NCBI GenBank assembly: GCA_032718475.1
Contig: JAUCBJ010004405.1
Location: forward strand, 1 to 64,000
Length of the DNA stretch: 64,000 nucleotides
From: Nemertoderma westbladi
Lineage: Eukaryota; Xenacoelomorpha; Nemertodermatida; Nemertodermatidae
Direction of reading: 5' to 3'
The position numbers were made by a program, and so were the translations under genes. The number at the start of each line of letters is the position of its first letter. Position 1 is the stretch's first letter. The notes under the pieces were generated by a model. The model did no database searches. It was not told the origin of the DNA and worked only from the letters and a program-made list of their open reading frames with translations. Shown one piece after another: positions 54,481 through 63,192 of the stretch.

Positions 54481-55640
54481 GAGTTATTATTATTCATTAT
54501 GTGTGCTTCCCCTACTGTGCCATGCTGCATGTTGTGGATACAGCATGCCACCACCAGCTGCTATCGTCAGAAAATACCTCAATAAAACCAACTAATTAGA
54601 TGATGGTATACTGAACTAGTTTGGCTATAAAAACGGATGTGCAAATAGAATCCATTGGGTACTTATTAGGATCCATGGGTGGTGATCCACTGTAATGAAT
54701 GTTAATACATACACTAGTTAAACAAACCTTCCTTTCAAAAACTAATTAAAATTCGAATACACTAAATCGCAAAATGATAATATCATATGATGTTATTATA
54801 GAAGAAGCGTAAACACTGGTTATAGTTTCATTTTTTTAGATTTTGTTTGTTCGATTAACCCCCTCCCCTTAAGTTTTGTGTATATATATCATCCAAAATA
54901 TTGTTAATGTCAGAGTTTTCTAACCAGAACAATAAACAAAACTTTATTTAATATGGTAACAATTTACCTGGAGATCGCTTTTTCAATTGCTGTCAATGTG
55001 CGATTAATTTGATAGAAATCTTTAGGCCTATATTAGAAACGAAACCCAAATAGCTGTGGACCGGTTTAACACATCTGACTGCCTAAATTATTCTTGGAAC
55101 ATTTTATTAGAATAATGTGAAATAAAGTGGAATGATTTTGTCTAATTGGCAATAAAAATCCAATAATTGAGTCCTAAGATAGATGAGAGATAACTGTAAG
55201 CTTTTCGGGACACTTTAGTTTTAGGATAAATCTTAGTTAGTTAGGTTAATTTGGACAATTTAGTTATTCATATTGATGGCGATTTACAATCTTGTTTACT
55301 AAACTATCACTTTTTGTAACCGTGGGAATACTCCGTGAACAAAATTCTGCCCAACGTTATCACGTAATATGTAATCCTCCCAAATTTCTATGGTGGGGAT
55401 TCCGTGACAATAATTTGGTCTACTTGTATTTGGAACTTGAATTTATAAACAAGTTTTACAATATTAATTTTCAAAAGATTTAGGACTTATTATGTAGCTG
55501 GTGTACATGAATCAAATAATGTGTAAATTAGTACAAAACAATGAATGAAATAGAATTTGGATTTTATGTTCAAAATATACAATTTTCAGGGAATTTTGAA
55601 TTAGCCTATATGAGGAACTTATTTATTTTCCTTATATTAG
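54481..55640. other. Intron 2, right part
   Basis: No gene seen. A reverse copy of the TTATTGTTTTGGTTAG-type motif occurs near 54916-54934 (CTAACCAGAACAATAA). Confidence 0.55.
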
Positions 55641-55787
55641 GTGGCCGGTTTCGAGTTGTTGACTCAGGGTCCAGTATTCAGCTTTATATCAACAATGTGG
55701 TACTGGAAGACAACAAGATTTACACTTGTAGAGTTGTTACTGAAGAAGATGTTCACATCACCAAGGAGTCAACACTGAACGTTAAAG
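55641..55787 (+). CDS. NCAM/fasciclin II-like gene, exon 3 (second half of Ig domain 1)
   Basis: Acceptor CTTATATTAG|GT at 55640/55641 and donor AAAG|GTAACC at 55787/55788. The exon is 147 nt, phase 1 in and out, so it joins exon 2 in frame at a Gly codon. It encodes strands D-G: R-F-R-V-V-D, S-I-Q-L-Y-I-N-N-V (E strand), then E-D-N-K-I-Y-T-C-R-V-V with the F-strand Cys that pairs with the Cys of exon 2, and the G strand S-T-L-N-V-K. Splitting an Ig domain in the middle with phase-1 introns at its borders is the standard gene layout of the NCAM family. The reading frame to the left of 55641 is intronic. Confidence 0.87.
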
Positions 55788-56484
55788 GTAACCAGCTGTA
55801 AGATCTATTGTATAGTATTTTTGCGTGATATTTTCGGATATTTACATATTTTGAATTTTATTTAGTTAGGCTATAATTTCACAGTTTGATTAATTGTGAT
55901 TCAATGCAGTGTGAACGATGTATGACATGTTAAACTTACCAGTAAATGCAATTTGCTATCTGAGGGGTTTGTCGCATGTAATTTTTTTTACTACAGGTAG
56001 GCCTATAATTTCAGATTTTTCTTCCAAAAAAAACATTTACAAAAGTCTGCTGATGAAAATCGGCTTAATTCATTTTCGTTTTCAAAAAAAAATTGTAATA
56101 TAATGGTGTAAAATTCTCAAGTTGTATATTAGGAATTGAACATTAAATTAGAAAGCGTGAGTTATTAGTTCTTAGTAAGTATTAGTAAGTAATTAGTAAT
56201 ATAAAGTAAGTAACTAGTAATTAGTAAGTACTAATAACTGAATCCATCAAGGTTTATAGGACTTAAGTATTCGAATTACCAGTACCGGTTGCAACAAAAT
56301 AATAACAAAGACTTATTAGAAATACAGTAAAAGAAAATGGAATCTTGAATGCTATTCTACATTATTAATAAAATAATGTTTTTTCACATTATTTCCAAAA
56401 TGTATTACTAATACATTATTATTATATTATTGCAGTTATTCAACAATATTTATTTATAAATTATTAAGTAATTTAAACAGGTCT

Positions 56485-56665
56485 TAGAATGATCCAACTC
56501 TATAGCAAATGGAGCGGAAAAATGAATTCGCCACCAGCCATTGCCTCTATGGTATGGTGTAGTGGTCAGCATGCCTGAACGTTTATATGGAGACGCGGGT
56601 TCGATCCCCGCTGGTGGCGAATTCATTTTTTCCGCTCCATTTGCTACAGAGTTGGATCATCCTAA
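56485..56665 (+). repeat. Hairpin element with a tRNA-like loop, intron 3
   Basis: Inverted arms of about 54 bp (56485-56538 and 56610-56665) share GATCCAACTCTATAGCAAAT and ATTCGCCACCAGC with few mismatches. The loop holds a tRNA-like A box (TGGTGTAGTGGTCAGCATG) and a perfect B box (GGTTCGATCCC), and CCCGCTGGTGGCG closes the T arm. The tRNA 3' acceptor half lies in the right arm, so its complement in the left arm extends the acceptor stem. The anticodon stem is not formed, so it is not a functional tRNA. Confidence 0.85.
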
Positions 56666-56763
56666 TTTATATTTAAGTTACTTAATAATCTATACAATCT
56701 ATGGATGTTAAACATATAAACAATAAGATTTATTTAAACTATATTTAATTTAAACTATTACAG

Positions 56764-56910
56764 TTCCGGTATCAATTTACAACGCCCCTCGAAGACAGGG
56801 TATACTGAAGGGATCAGATGACGTCATAGAGTGCCAGGCCAAGGGAAGTGATAACGTTGAGGTCAAATGGTTCAAAGGAGCTACAGCTAACGAGTTGGAT
56901 GTAATACAAA
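56764..56910 (+). CDS. NCAM/fasciclin II-like gene, exon 4 (first half of Ig domain 2)
   Basis: Acceptor AACTATTACAG|TT at 56763/56764 and donor ACAAA|GTAAGT at 56910/56911. The exon is 147 nt, phase 1 in and out, joining exon 3 at a Val codon. It encodes the inter-domain linker V-P-V-S-I-Y-N-A-P and strands A-C of Ig2: D-D-V-I-E-C-Q-A-K-G with the first Cys, and V-E-V-K-W-F-K-G with the core Trp. The partner Cys must be on a further exon, which is not in the window because E3 fills the sequence from 56961 onward. The gene therefore continues beyond 64000, or is truncated by the insertion; the sequence here cannot tell which. Confidence 0.87.
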
Positions 56911-56960
56911 GTAAGTTCGATATCACTGTACATCTACTGAGAGTTACATTCATTCAGTTT

Positions 56961-58146
56961 TGTTCGCGCTTTCAGACCTTTGGCAGTTTAACCCGCCAAA
57001 TTAGGATGTCTTCTAGATAATAATTCGCTTTTAGCCTATGACAAGTATTTGATTCACTACACTAGTCGAAACCAATCTGTGCGCGATCATTCACCCGCTG
57101 GATATACCCGGGAGATTGGGTTCGACGGCTTAATCGTATTGCTATGTAGGCCTAATGTATTATTCGACTGACAGTATTATATAATCTCTGACAATATTAT
57201 TCACCTTCGGGAAATATTAACAGTTCCTTTAGGACGTGGCGCTCTACCTATATAAACAGAGTCATGACTTAAACTACTCACAACGATATGGCTTAGTTAC
57301 AATTCACATATATGGCGCATTCTTTAGGAAATGCTTCGTTATCAGTCTCACTAATACACAATGCTGCACAATACTGCACACTAATCTGCCGATCTTCACT
57401 GATTTTAGTCACATATAAAAGGAACACGGACCGAATCATGTAGGGTCTATCAAATAACATTAGATTCACTTCAAACCACTTTAACATAAGTCACAATCGT
57501 TATATGTAACCTTTCTCTCTTACCTTCGGTACATCAAGAATATTGGGTTTTCGGGGTTATTTATCGTTATTCCAAATATAATAATTCATCAACCATATTA
57601 TGAAGAACTGACAGTAAATAGCAGTATAACAATATAAAAGTATGCACAGGTTGTTTGATTAGGTATGGTATGTTATGTTTAGTTGAGTTGAGATAACGGA
57701 TATATGTCCTTATAATTAAGCCTACTAGTGTAAGACTAAAAACTGAAAACACGGAGGTGCCAAAAGCCGGTTCTTAGGCTCTGGGCAAAAACATACCACT
57801 GAACTACTGAGCCTCTGTATACACCTCCAACACAGAGACAACAAACGCTCTGATTGGTCAACCGAACAACGAGAGAACAAAGAAACAAAGAAACGTCGAC
57901 GTGGCAATATCAGCTGTTAGCCATCGTCATGGTAGCGACACTGTTTTCAAGAGTATCTAGCTTATCGCGTCACGAGATTGTGGATTATGTCCTCTAAAGT
58001 ACAAATACAGTACAAATACATAAGAAATGACTTTTATGTCCTCTAAAACACCAGTACAGCAAGGACACGGCCTTTTTATGCCTGGCAAACCAACTACAGA
58101 GTACTTTAAGGGAAAATAACCGGTTAATGACGCAAAAGCTTTTACA
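56961..58146 (-). repeat. E3 3' LTR
   Basis: 1,186 bp, with TGTTCGCGC at the left and TTTTACA at the right on the + strand (TG...CA). It aligns along its length with the E2 5' LTR at 28067-29242. A purine-rich stretch lies just inside on the element strand, as expected for plus-strand priming. Confidence 0.85.
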
Positions 58147-58224
58147 CCGCTCCCAGAAAATGGGATTTAAGTCTATAAAATATAACAAATCACAGTTTCT
58201 AAAATATAAAAATACTCTAAACAG

Positions 58225-58617
58225 TTAGTCTTTCTTACGCAGACGGCGTTTACGCAGTTTTTTGAGGCTAGCAAGAGTCCTTTTCTCTTTGGGGGGAGCC
58301 ACTTTACTAGGAGGGCCATAACTCCTGGGTGAAGGGTGCAATATGATTGCATCAGAAGGTGTAGGATTATGGTCGAGGTATCTGCCGTTTCGATATGCTT
58401 CTCCTCGAGCTGATTTTCCTCCGCTCGTAGCTGGATACGTTCATCCAAAAACTCTCGCAGAGAATGGGGTTGTCTAAGTGCGATATCTTCTTAGAGATTC
58501 TGGATTTCACAATCGAACTGAGATAAAGACAATTCGTTTATCGCTTGGACTTGCTGTTACAACTTACGTTTATCTGAACAAACGTAGGTTTCCTTTCTGA
58601 TCTTTGTAGAATAGCGT
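58225..58617 (-). pseudogene. E3 ORF4 remnant with basic C-terminus
   Basis: Immediately downstream of ORF3 in transcription order. One register reads a coiled-coil-like stretch (R-E-F-L-D-E-R-I-Q-L-R-A-E-E) interrupted by two TAA codons. Near 58380 a change of register gives a 71-residue open frame (58440-58225) ending in a strongly basic run (K-K-L-R-K-R-R-L-R-K-K-D) and a TAA. I interpret it as one decayed ORF broken by two stops and a frameshift. Position and basic tail match ORF4 of E1 (2466-2867). No family recognised. Confidence 0.5.
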
Positions 58618-59748
58618 TTAACTGGTTTGGTACAACGTTCTCCGCCACTCTGGTGACAGGTTATATCGTGTCAAGCCGGGACGATGGTAAGGGTTAAACG
58701 GCGATATTAAATGTCCGCGTCCCAATCCGGCTAGGTAGGATGGGCTAATATCTAAGAAACCCACAACTGGGGTGCCACCGACTAATCGTTCAGGTAACAC
58801 TAGATCTTTGAGCAGTGAGTACAGCTCGGGAGGATCCGTCATACTAATAGGATCAAGAGTCTGAGGCCTCACTAGGGAATGAGGAGCTCTGATCGAGTAT
58901 TCCGAAACTCTGATCATTGGTTTATTTAAGGATCGTCTGAGTCGAACGAGCGTAGGTGATACATTGAACAAGTTTCGCTCGAAACTCCCGTAAGTATAGC
59001 GAGTAAAACCGTGTTTAAAGCAACGTCTCCGCGGATGTTTATGTCTTTCCGTTTGTTGGTTGGGTCTTGGGCATTCATCGCAATAATACCCAAAAACGTA
59101 CGTCTTGTAGGGGAAACGCGAGTGATCTTTCTCCAGCTTACAATATTCCTCCATCCGTTCGAAGCTATTCGGTACAACAGGTAGCGGTCGATCGGCGGTA
59201 AGATACATCATAGGGGAATCGAGCCGTTTGAGTTCTACCATGCGGTCATGATGTATACCTTGAGGATATCGAGTTTCTAGATTTTGTTGACTGGCAATAT
59301 TGAGATATGTTTCTATCAGGAATTCCAGATAATCGTTGAAGTCGCTGCGTTTATCCGGCTCCTCAACGTCTTCTCTTTCGAGTCTGTTTCGAATAGAATT
59401 CTCGTGTTCCATTCTCGGTTTATCGTTCCGCCTCCGCTGGGTAGGATATTTCAATCGTACCATTTCCCTTTTGGTGTCGACATTGTCCGTATCGTGTAAA
59501 TCGATAGGATGACCAGTAGTTAAGAAGTCCACATACGTACCATTACGATGCGTATAGCGAGCGGTGAATTTCTTATAGTCCAACTCACGCGTGAGCTGCT
59601 CTTGGGACATTGGCGGTTCGATATAACGATCATCGTCCTCCGCAGCAGTTGGACCAGCGTCGCCGTGTATCAAGCTATCAACAAACGCTTGTAAAGGTAG
59701 AGTATATCGCTCCCTGATACCAAGATCATCTTCTATCAACTCAATCAT
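58618..59748 (-). CDS. E3 ORF3: CxxC...CxxH protein of unknown function
   Basis: Intact frame of 376 residues from ATG 59748 (M-I-E-L-I-E-D-D). The N-terminal 130 residues are charged; residues 95-125 are very basic (K-Y-P-T-Q-R-R-R-N-D-K). Residues 178-250 form the conserved part: M-M-Y-L-T-A-D-R-P-L-P-V-V, then C223-x2-C226 and C243-x2-H246, a probable zinc site. The C-terminal 120 residues are Pro-rich and unlike anything I know. The same core is in E1 ORF3 despite large overall divergence, so it has been kept in two BEL/Pao families. No signal peptide, membrane segment or furin-like site is visible, so it is not an envelope protein. Nucleic-acid binding is a guess from charge and zinc ligands. 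Confidence 0.7.
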   Translation of the reverse strand: MIELIEDDLGIRERYTLPLQAFVDSLIHGDAGPTAAEDDDRYIEPPMSQEQLTRELDYKKFTARYTHRNGTYVDFLTTGHPIDLHDTDNVDTKREMVRLKYPTQRRRNDKPRMEHENSIRNRLEREDVEEPDKRSDFNDYLEFLIETYLNIASQQNLETRYPQGIHHDRMVELKRLDSPMMYLTADRPLPVVPNSFERMEEYCKLEKDHSRFPYKTYVFGYYCDECPRPNQQTERHKHPRRRCFKHGFTRYTYGSFERNLFNVSPTLVRLRRSLNKPMIRVSEYSIRAPHSLVRPQTLDPISMTDPPELYSLLKDLVLPERLVGGTPVVGFLDISPSYLAGLGRGHLISPFNPYHRPGLTRYNLSPEWRRTLYQTS

Positions 59749-61380
59749 ATCTGCTATATAAATTTATCCATATTATAATGAGTTTATATTTAGGCGAGCG
59801 GGCGTCGCTGCCTACCCCAATCAGCCCCCGGACAGTGCGAGATCCTCAGCGCCGATGTACTTTTGCCAACGACGTAGCCGCACAACGACAACGACAACCG
59901 GCACAAGTCACTCCACTGTCCGTCCCAAAGGCTTAGATGTACTTCAGGTTTTCCTTGGAGAGTTAGGTTACTTTCACGATTGCGACTAGCTACTGTAAAC
60001 ACACTTTAGCAGTAACATTCACCTATAAACTCACAAATACCACACAACTGGTCACAACTACGCACATTCGGGCCATTTGTCCGTTAGTCAATGCCTTCCA
60101 GAATGTCACTGTATTATTATGTATCCTTGGATACTAGCAGTGCGCTATTTATTCCCTATGCTATTCAATGGGACAAGCTTTCTATTGTTCTTTTAACTCA
60201 ATTCTAATTCTAGCGTGGTTGTTGCCATGGTGACATTATGCAAAGCTAGCGGTAGAATTAGCGTAATTCCCATGCATACAGATCTGGGATGTTATTTAAT
60301 AGTAATTCTTTAATAGTCAATGTCCTGTTTTATACATGACTTTATGAATTTTATCGGCTATTGACTATGTTTGGGAGACTTTCGCACACTCATACGCATG
60401 ATAAGATAAATCTCCGCTCCCTTGATCTATTAATTAATGGAATTTTGGGAATGTTATAAATTGCGTAAAAATGGCAATTTATTAAATTCATTAAAAGGCA
60501 TGAATTTAAATTTATTCCCTGAAATTTTATTATTTGATAATTAAATTGACATATTTTGATTCTAGAACATGTCTGGGGACACAAGATCCTTAATTCTATG
60601 ACAATTGTCTTTTTAAGAATATCGGTAAATGCTACGATATCTTAATTGACTAGAATTGTTGAAGGATCTGAATTTTACAGATTTTGATTTATTAGATTTG
60701 CAAATATTAAATAATTAATATTTGAGATGGGCACCGATTTATTCCAGAACTTGTCTGGGGACGTTAACCACTGATTCTAAAATTTGTCTTTCAAGTATAT
60801 CGGTGGGTGCCGCGATATCTTAATCGACTAGAATTGCAGATGGTCAAAGGGTTTAACAGATTAATTTGCGTTGTACGCTACTGTTAAAGGGACATCACGC
60901 TACTATATGTATTATTTAATATACGGTATGAGAGCAATATCGCACGAAGCAATGTCAGTGTGAAGAGGCAAGTCGTTTCCAAGGTCTACCCAGAGCTTGG
61001 TTTAGCCGAGACACGAGGATCTGAACTTTGCATTCCTAATACTCTGCCTACCAATAATACTTAAATATAGTAGTGGCTTTATTGTACTTTAATAAGTACG
61101 GACATTTCATCTTATTGTAGTCACGTATTTATAATATGATACGGGCAGTAAGGAAAGAGAAAAATAATTATTTCTCGCCGTCGCACTAAATATATAATAT
61201 ACGTAATTACGTACGCAATAAACACGAATATATTGCACTATTCTACTAAATAATCGCTAAATAAGATTCTACTAAATTAAATAAAACGATTATAATAAAA
61301 TTACGTAGTAATACATACATAAATATAAAAATAGTAAAATAATATAAAATAATAGAGTCACACACCCACTCCATATGTTG
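59749..61380. other. E3 non-coding region between pol and ORF3
   Basis: No supported gene in 1.6 kb. The part 60722-61380 matches E2 16116-16782. A diverged tandem duplication of about 175 bp is visible: CAGAACTTGTCTGGGGACG...CGATATCTTAATCGACTAGAATT near 60745-60835 and a decayed copy near 60565-60655. ORF3 expression would need a spliced or separate transcript because of this distance. Confidence 0.6.
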
Positions 61381-63192
61381 TTACGTTATGGAGTCCCTAG
61401 ATGTTTGAAGGATTAGGGAGGTGGTCGTGGGAAGAGAATCTTGCCTTCCACAGTTTCCGGAGAGTCCTCCATTCCCTTCCGGTAAACACAAACGACCGAC
61501 TGGGTGATTGAGTCGCTGCATCCCGAATACAATTCCAGGTTTCCTCTTCGTCCTGGAATAGTGACGATAGAAACATCGCTCTAGGTACACGACGGCCTTA
61601 CAAAGCCGATTCCAGGAGCTATAGTGGTCCGTCGCTCCCTGCAGGAGAGGTGAGAGTCCCTGCGAGACATCTGATGTTCCAGAGCTCCAATCGCTCTCTC
61701 TGATCTTCATGAAGGATCCACTCGCGGTGGGGAGGTCCAGATCCACGGCGTCGTCCCTGGCAATATGTAATACCGACAGATCTATCCCGGGTTCAAATAA
61801 CTCCGATCCACCCGTCCGGGTTTTAGGTTTGACTTTCTCCGCTCCCTTGGCTGGTCTAATCTCAGTCGGAGTAAGATGGGGAGGCCATTCATCCTCCTTA
61901 CTCAGGAAGTCGGGTTCACCTAACCGGTCTGTAGTATCTGTCAGTTCTTGAGGAGTTGCTCCTCTGGAAGCGATGTCAGTTGGATTAAACTTCTTGGGGC
62001 AATATCTCCATTGATCTACATTGGAGCTAATATCGTCATTATCTGAGGAGTATGGTGTTCCCTCAGTTGGGTCGTCTCCCTCACTAGTATCATCTTCCCA
62101 TTCACTCACCTGGCAGACGCGATCTTGAAGCAGTCTTTCTCTGAGCGTTCTTCGGGAAGGTCCAGTAAGGTACCAACCTACTCTAGTTCTTACCGCATAG
62201 GTCTGAAGTGGTTGCGGTTGAGTAGGTCGTTTCTCTAATGTCTCCAGCGCCTCATGCGCGTTTTGACCGATTAATATTTGTACTCCAGGATAATCGGTGT
62301 CGAATCTAGGAATGTTAAGTTGTTGGGCATGATCATCTTCGTCCCAATTATAAGGTTCCACTTGGGTGGTAGCGAAGTTCTTTATTGCCACCATTTTGAC
62401 TGACCTTATACTGTGTTCTCCTAGTTTATCCTGTGGAGTGGACAACTCACCTATATAATAGTCGGCAGCCACAGCAGATTTCCAAACCTGCATGATCCCT
62501 GACATGTTTAGCTTGGTTCGGAACTTGGGTTGTCCAGCAAAGATGTCTTCGGCTAGTTCTTTATCGATGAATGTTCCTGTGCTGCCGGAGTCCAGGAGGG
62601 CGTTCACTATATAGCTCTTCTGAGGTCCGTGGACCCGTAACTGGACTACAGGAAATTCTCGGATTCCTACATTTGAAGTTGGCGCTTTCCAAGATTGTTG
62701 TTGATCGGAAGTAGTTAGGGTGAGGTCGCTGTCTGTGTCTTTCTCATACATGAGTGCTCGATACACTGCGGTGGTGTTTATTAAGTAACAGGATTCGTTT
62801 TGGTCGGAGAATTCGTCCGTATAGAATCCTTCCATCTCAGATTGATCAGTGTCGTTCACATCACTGAATTGGACATGTAGTTCGGAATCACTCACCTGAC
62901 TCGGACTATTTCGCTCGAATTCAGTGTGCAACAAGATATGATGTTTCGCACCGCACTTTGCACACCTTGCGTCGGAGTAACAGGTTCGCCGTTGGGGTCC
63001 TCGTCTGAGGCAATTATAACACAACCGCTTATCCCACATGACTTCACGTCTATCCTTTAGTGATTTCCTCAGGAATTTATCACACGCATTTAAACGGTGG
63101 GGCCCGTCGCACAGCACACATTTCGGCTTGATGTTACTTACTTTAACCTGTGCTATGTGGTGCACACTTGTTCTTTCCTCGGGCTTTCTCAC
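61381..63192 (-). CDS. E3 shortened pol: zinc knuckles and protease, RT and integrase deleted
   Basis: One open frame of 603 residues. It keeps the knuckles (C-V-L-C...H...C; C-Y-N-C-L-R-R-G-P..., where the third ligand His is replaced by Pro; C-A-K-C-G-A-K-H-H) and the protease active site L-L-D-S-G-S with DUF1758. After S-S-D-N-D-D it jumps to Q-W-R-Y-C-P near the end of RNase H, so residues equivalent to E2 355-947 (all RT, most RNase H) are gone. After Y-S-R-T-K-R it jumps to K-P-G-I-V-F, removing E2 1105-1569 (integrase, DUF5641). Both junctions keep frame. It overlaps the gag stop by 4 bp in another register and starts with GTG in that register, suggesting frameshift or splicing. It cannot reverse-transcribe or integrate itself. 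Confidence 0.88.
   Translation of the reverse strand: MRKPEERTSVHHIAQVKVSNIKPKCVLCDGPHRLNACDKFLRKSLKDRREVMWDKRLCYNCLRRGPQRRTCYSDARCAKCGAKHHILLHTEFERNSPSQVSDSELHVQFSDVNDTDQSEMEGFYTDEFSDQNESCYLINTTAVYRALMYEKDTDSDLTLTTSDQQQSWKAPTSNVGIREFPVVQLRVHGPQKSYIVNALLDSGSTGTFIDKELAEDIFAGQPKFRTKLNMSGIMQVWKSAVAADYYIGELSTPQDKLGEHSIRSVKMVAIKNFATTQVEPYNWDEDDHAQQLNIPRFDTDYPGVQILIGQNAHEALETLEKRPTQPQPLQTYAVRTRVGWYLTGPSRRTLRERLLQDRVCQVSEWEDDTSEGDDPTEGTPYSSDNDDISSNVDQWRYCPKKFNPTDIASRGATPQELTDTTDRLGEPDFLSKEDEWPPHLTPTEIRPAKGAEKVKPKTRTGGSELFEPGIDLSVLHIARDDAVDLDLPTASGSFMKIRESDWSSGTSDVSQGLSPLLQGATDHYSSWNRLCKAVVYLERCFYRHYSRTKRKPGIVFGMQRLNHPVGRLCLPEGNGGLSGNCGRQDSLPTTTSLILQTSRDSIT

Noticed and set aside
58618-59748. ORF3 as a retroviral-type envelope gene
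   Set aside because: Position after pol fits, but there is no signal peptide, transmembrane segment, cleavage site or glycosylation-rich ectodomain.
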